Assembly: GCA_002928955.1 (NCBI GenBank)
Contig: PERT01000002.1
Span: 53,391 to 117,390, forward strand
Length of the DNA stretch: 64,000 nucleotides
Origin: Hyphomicrobium sp.
GTDB lineage: Bacteria; Pseudomonadota; Alphaproteobacteria; Rhizobiales; Hyphomicrobiaceae
Direction of reading: 5' to 3'
Below are positions 62,667 to 64,000 of this stretch, piece after piece; position 1 is the stretch's first letter, and each line of letters opens with the position of its first letter. The notes below the pieces were generated by a model. It was not told the origin of the DNA. It ran no database searches and worked only from the letters and a program-made list of their open reading frames with translations. A program made the translations under genes and the position numbers.

Positions 62667-63745
62667 GTTTCGACCTGGGCCGCGGCCTTTGAGACGACGA
62701 CCTGAGGGGCAAACGTGCCAGGCACGCTGGCCGGCACTGGCTCCGCGACGTTGGCCGACACGACGACGGACGCATCGACTGTCGGGGCGAAGGCCTCGTG
62801 AGCTGCAATCGTCGGTGTCAGAGGCATTGTATCTGCCACGGCCAGTGCTGCCGCCGGAGCACTCGATGGCAGGACAGTCGGTTGAGCAGCCCGAAGGCCA
62901 CGCATTTCCCTGGGCTTTCCGGCCGCAAGACGCGCCAGGACCTCGGCGGTGAGTGCCTTCACGGCAACGCCGATCTGGCCCGGATACTTGGCCATGTACG
63001 AGCGATCGGGCGAACGGAAACGCGCGGCGTCTTGCAACGATCCCATTCGCGGAATGGCATCAGTAAAACAACGGTTTTCGGAGTTATCGGCCAGCCAGCG
63101 ATGATACTCGTTGTCGGAGGTTGACGCGTGGTCCTTCATGTTGACGATCACGCCCAAATTCTCGGCGAAACCCATTTCCGGATTCAGCGATTTGAACCGG
63201 CGGAAGACTTCAAGGCCGCAGACCGAGACGTAGTCGGCCTTGGTCGGCGAGATGTGATAATCAGCCTCGCGCAGCCAGCACTCTGTCAACACCGAGAGGC
63301 CGGGCGGGCAATCGATCAGAACGATATCGAAGATGCCGGTGACCTCTGCCAGCAGTTTGCTGATGACCGTGCGCAGGCGGCCATGCAGGCTTTCCTTCGA
63401 GACTTCGCGTTCGAACAGTGTGAGCTGCATGTCGCTCGGCAAAACGTAGACCGAGCGCGCATCATCGACGTCCGACACGTTGCCGACGACGAACTTTGAC
63501 CATGCGATGCCTTCGCCGTTCAGCACTGTCGCGACAAGGAAGTCGACGATCGTCAACCCATCTGTTTGCAGCTTGTGCAGGCTGTTGATGGTCATCAGCA
63601 TGCTCGAGACGCTGGCCTGGGCATCGCTGTCGATGACGAGTACGGTCTTGCCGTGATTGGCGGAGAGCGTTTCCGCCAGAGCCAGAACCAGCGTCGACTT
63701 ACCGACGCCACCCTTGGTGTTCATCACCGCTATCGATGCATGCAT
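62663..63745 (-). CDS. Orphan ParA/Soj-type ATPase
   Basis: 360 residues from the ATG at 63745 (MHASIAVMNTKGGVGKSTLV), where the deviant Walker A lies, as usual, at the extreme N-terminus. Walker A' is in IFDIVLIDCPPGLS. The open frame continues upstream through repeat copy B, but those residues are repeat-derived. The C-terminal 80 residues are an Ala/Val/Pro-rich tail absent from chromosomal ParA. There is no parB or parS-like gene beside it, so it more likely positions a protein cargo than segregates the chromosome. Confidence 0.88.
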   Translation of the reverse strand: MHASIAVMNTKGGVGKSTLVLALAETLSANHGKTVLVIDSDAQASVSSMLMTINSLHKLQTDGLTIVDFLVATVLNGEGIAWSKFVVGNVSDVDDARSVYVLPSDMQLTLFEREVSKESLHGRLRTVISKLLAEVTGIFDIVLIDCPPGLSVLTECWLREADYHISPTKADYVSVCGLEVFRRFKSLNPEMGFAENLGVIVNMKDHASTSDNEYHRWLADNSENRCFTDAIPRMGSLQDAARFRSPDRSYMAKYPGQIGVAVKALTAEVLARLAAGKPREMRGLRAAQPTVLPSSAPAAALAVADTMPLTPTIAAHEAFAPTVDASVVVSANVAEPVPASVPGTFAPQVVVSKAAAQVET

Positions 63746-63897
63746 GTCGGAATATGCCCCTCGGCCCACAAAAATGTCGATCGGTTGTTCATGCCGCCGC
63801 GTCGAGCGCTCGGATTGTGACCGCCATTGGTTAGCAGAGGGATCACCGATCGGGTTGCCCATTGCTCGACGGCCTGTGGACAGTCCGGCGCCGGCCG

Positions 63898-64000
63898 CTA
63901 GTGTTCCGGCGCCGACATTTGATTCCCGTTGCAACGCGCTCCAGATCAAATGTCGGCGCCTAAGGAACACTAGCAAACCTATGATTCTAGTGTAGCTTTT
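63898..64000 (+). repeat. Dispersed palindromic repeat, copy B, with 3' tail cut by the window end
   Basis: CTAGTGTTCC...GGAACACTAG (63898-63973) encloses GGCGCCGACATTTG and CAAATGTCGGCGCC, a long near-perfect stem. The tail CCTATGATTCTAGTGTAGCT reaches the window end. It matches copy A at 7384 at nearly every position, on the same strand. Confidence 0.9.

Noticed and set aside
63746..63976. N-terminal extension of the ParA-like protein
   Set aside because: Those codons pass through repeat copy B and give the same nonsense residues as the unrelated repeat copy A near 7.4 kb; Walker A belongs at the N-terminus.

Overview
The window is GC-rich (roughly 60-65%) chromosomal DNA from an alphaproteobacterium, most probably Hyphomicrobiales (Rhizobiales). 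Family-level evidence: the hemC-hemD-mitofilin(Mic60)-hemY order, a fused NuoE/NuoF-type formate dehydrogenase beta subunit like that of Methylobacterium/Methylorubrum FDH1, an OlsB-like acyltransferase, and a thioredoxin/TPR (CnoX-type)-LON-Trm112 operon. I see no phage, no CRISPR array and no complete insertion sequence. Signs of mobility are limited to palindromic intergenic repeats and one IS3-type transposase scar beside a tRNA-Thr gene. No species call is made.

Layout. 1-7.5 kb: truncated OmpR-type regulator, L,D-transpeptidase, glnK-amtB, tesB, a UbiH-type hydroxylase, two palindromic repeats and a secreted DUF1176-like protein. 7.6-12.3 kb: envelope sugar genes (ugd, methyltransferase, GT2-YdjC/ChbG deacetylase-GtrA). 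12.3-16.3 kb: a complete four-gene Anbu cluster (circularly permuted ATP-grasp, alpha-E, transglutaminase, Anbu peptidase). 16.6-20.1 kb: a large membrane protein with hydrolase motifs, and an NRAMP metal transporter.

20.2-40.2 kb is the most interesting part: a formyl-CoA / C1-acid island. It holds a SucD-like subunit, formate-THF ligase, a stand-alone 10-formyl-THF-hydrolase-like protein, formyl-CoA transferase (Frc), a ThDP enzyme that is not canonical oxalyl-CoA decarboxylase, a GntR/FCD regulator, a TctA-TctC-TctB importer, a SucC-like subunit, a two-subunit NAD-dependent formate dehydrogenase and a PanE-like reductase. Four copies of a near-perfect palindrome (core GGTATAC-N-GTATACC) lie upstream of sucD-like, gntR/tctA and sucC-like and probably define one regulon. 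The likely logic: a small (hydroxy/oxo)acid such as oxalate is imported and made into a CoA thioester by CoA transfer or the SucCD-like ligase. The thioester is then cleaved to formyl-CoA or reduced by the PanE-like enzyme. The C1 unit is burned by formate dehydrogenase or loaded on folate.

41.1-45.2 kb: acyltransferase, acyl carrier protein, AMP-ligase and PLP decarboxylase resembling the exosortase-A-associated ligase/decarboxylase pair, with no exosortase in view. 45.2-48.3 kb: a PAS-GGDEF-EAL protein, an IS scar fused to an excisionase-like protein, and tRNA-Thr(CGT). 48.4-56.5 kb: haem genes with mic60, divergent tsaD, and an OlsB-like gene. 56.8-64 kb: hybrid histidine kinase, retropepsin-like protein, Trm112, LON-domain protein, CnoX-type thioredoxin, tRNA-Gly(GCC), an orphan ParA-type ATPase and a second copy of the palindromic repeat seen near 7.4 kb.
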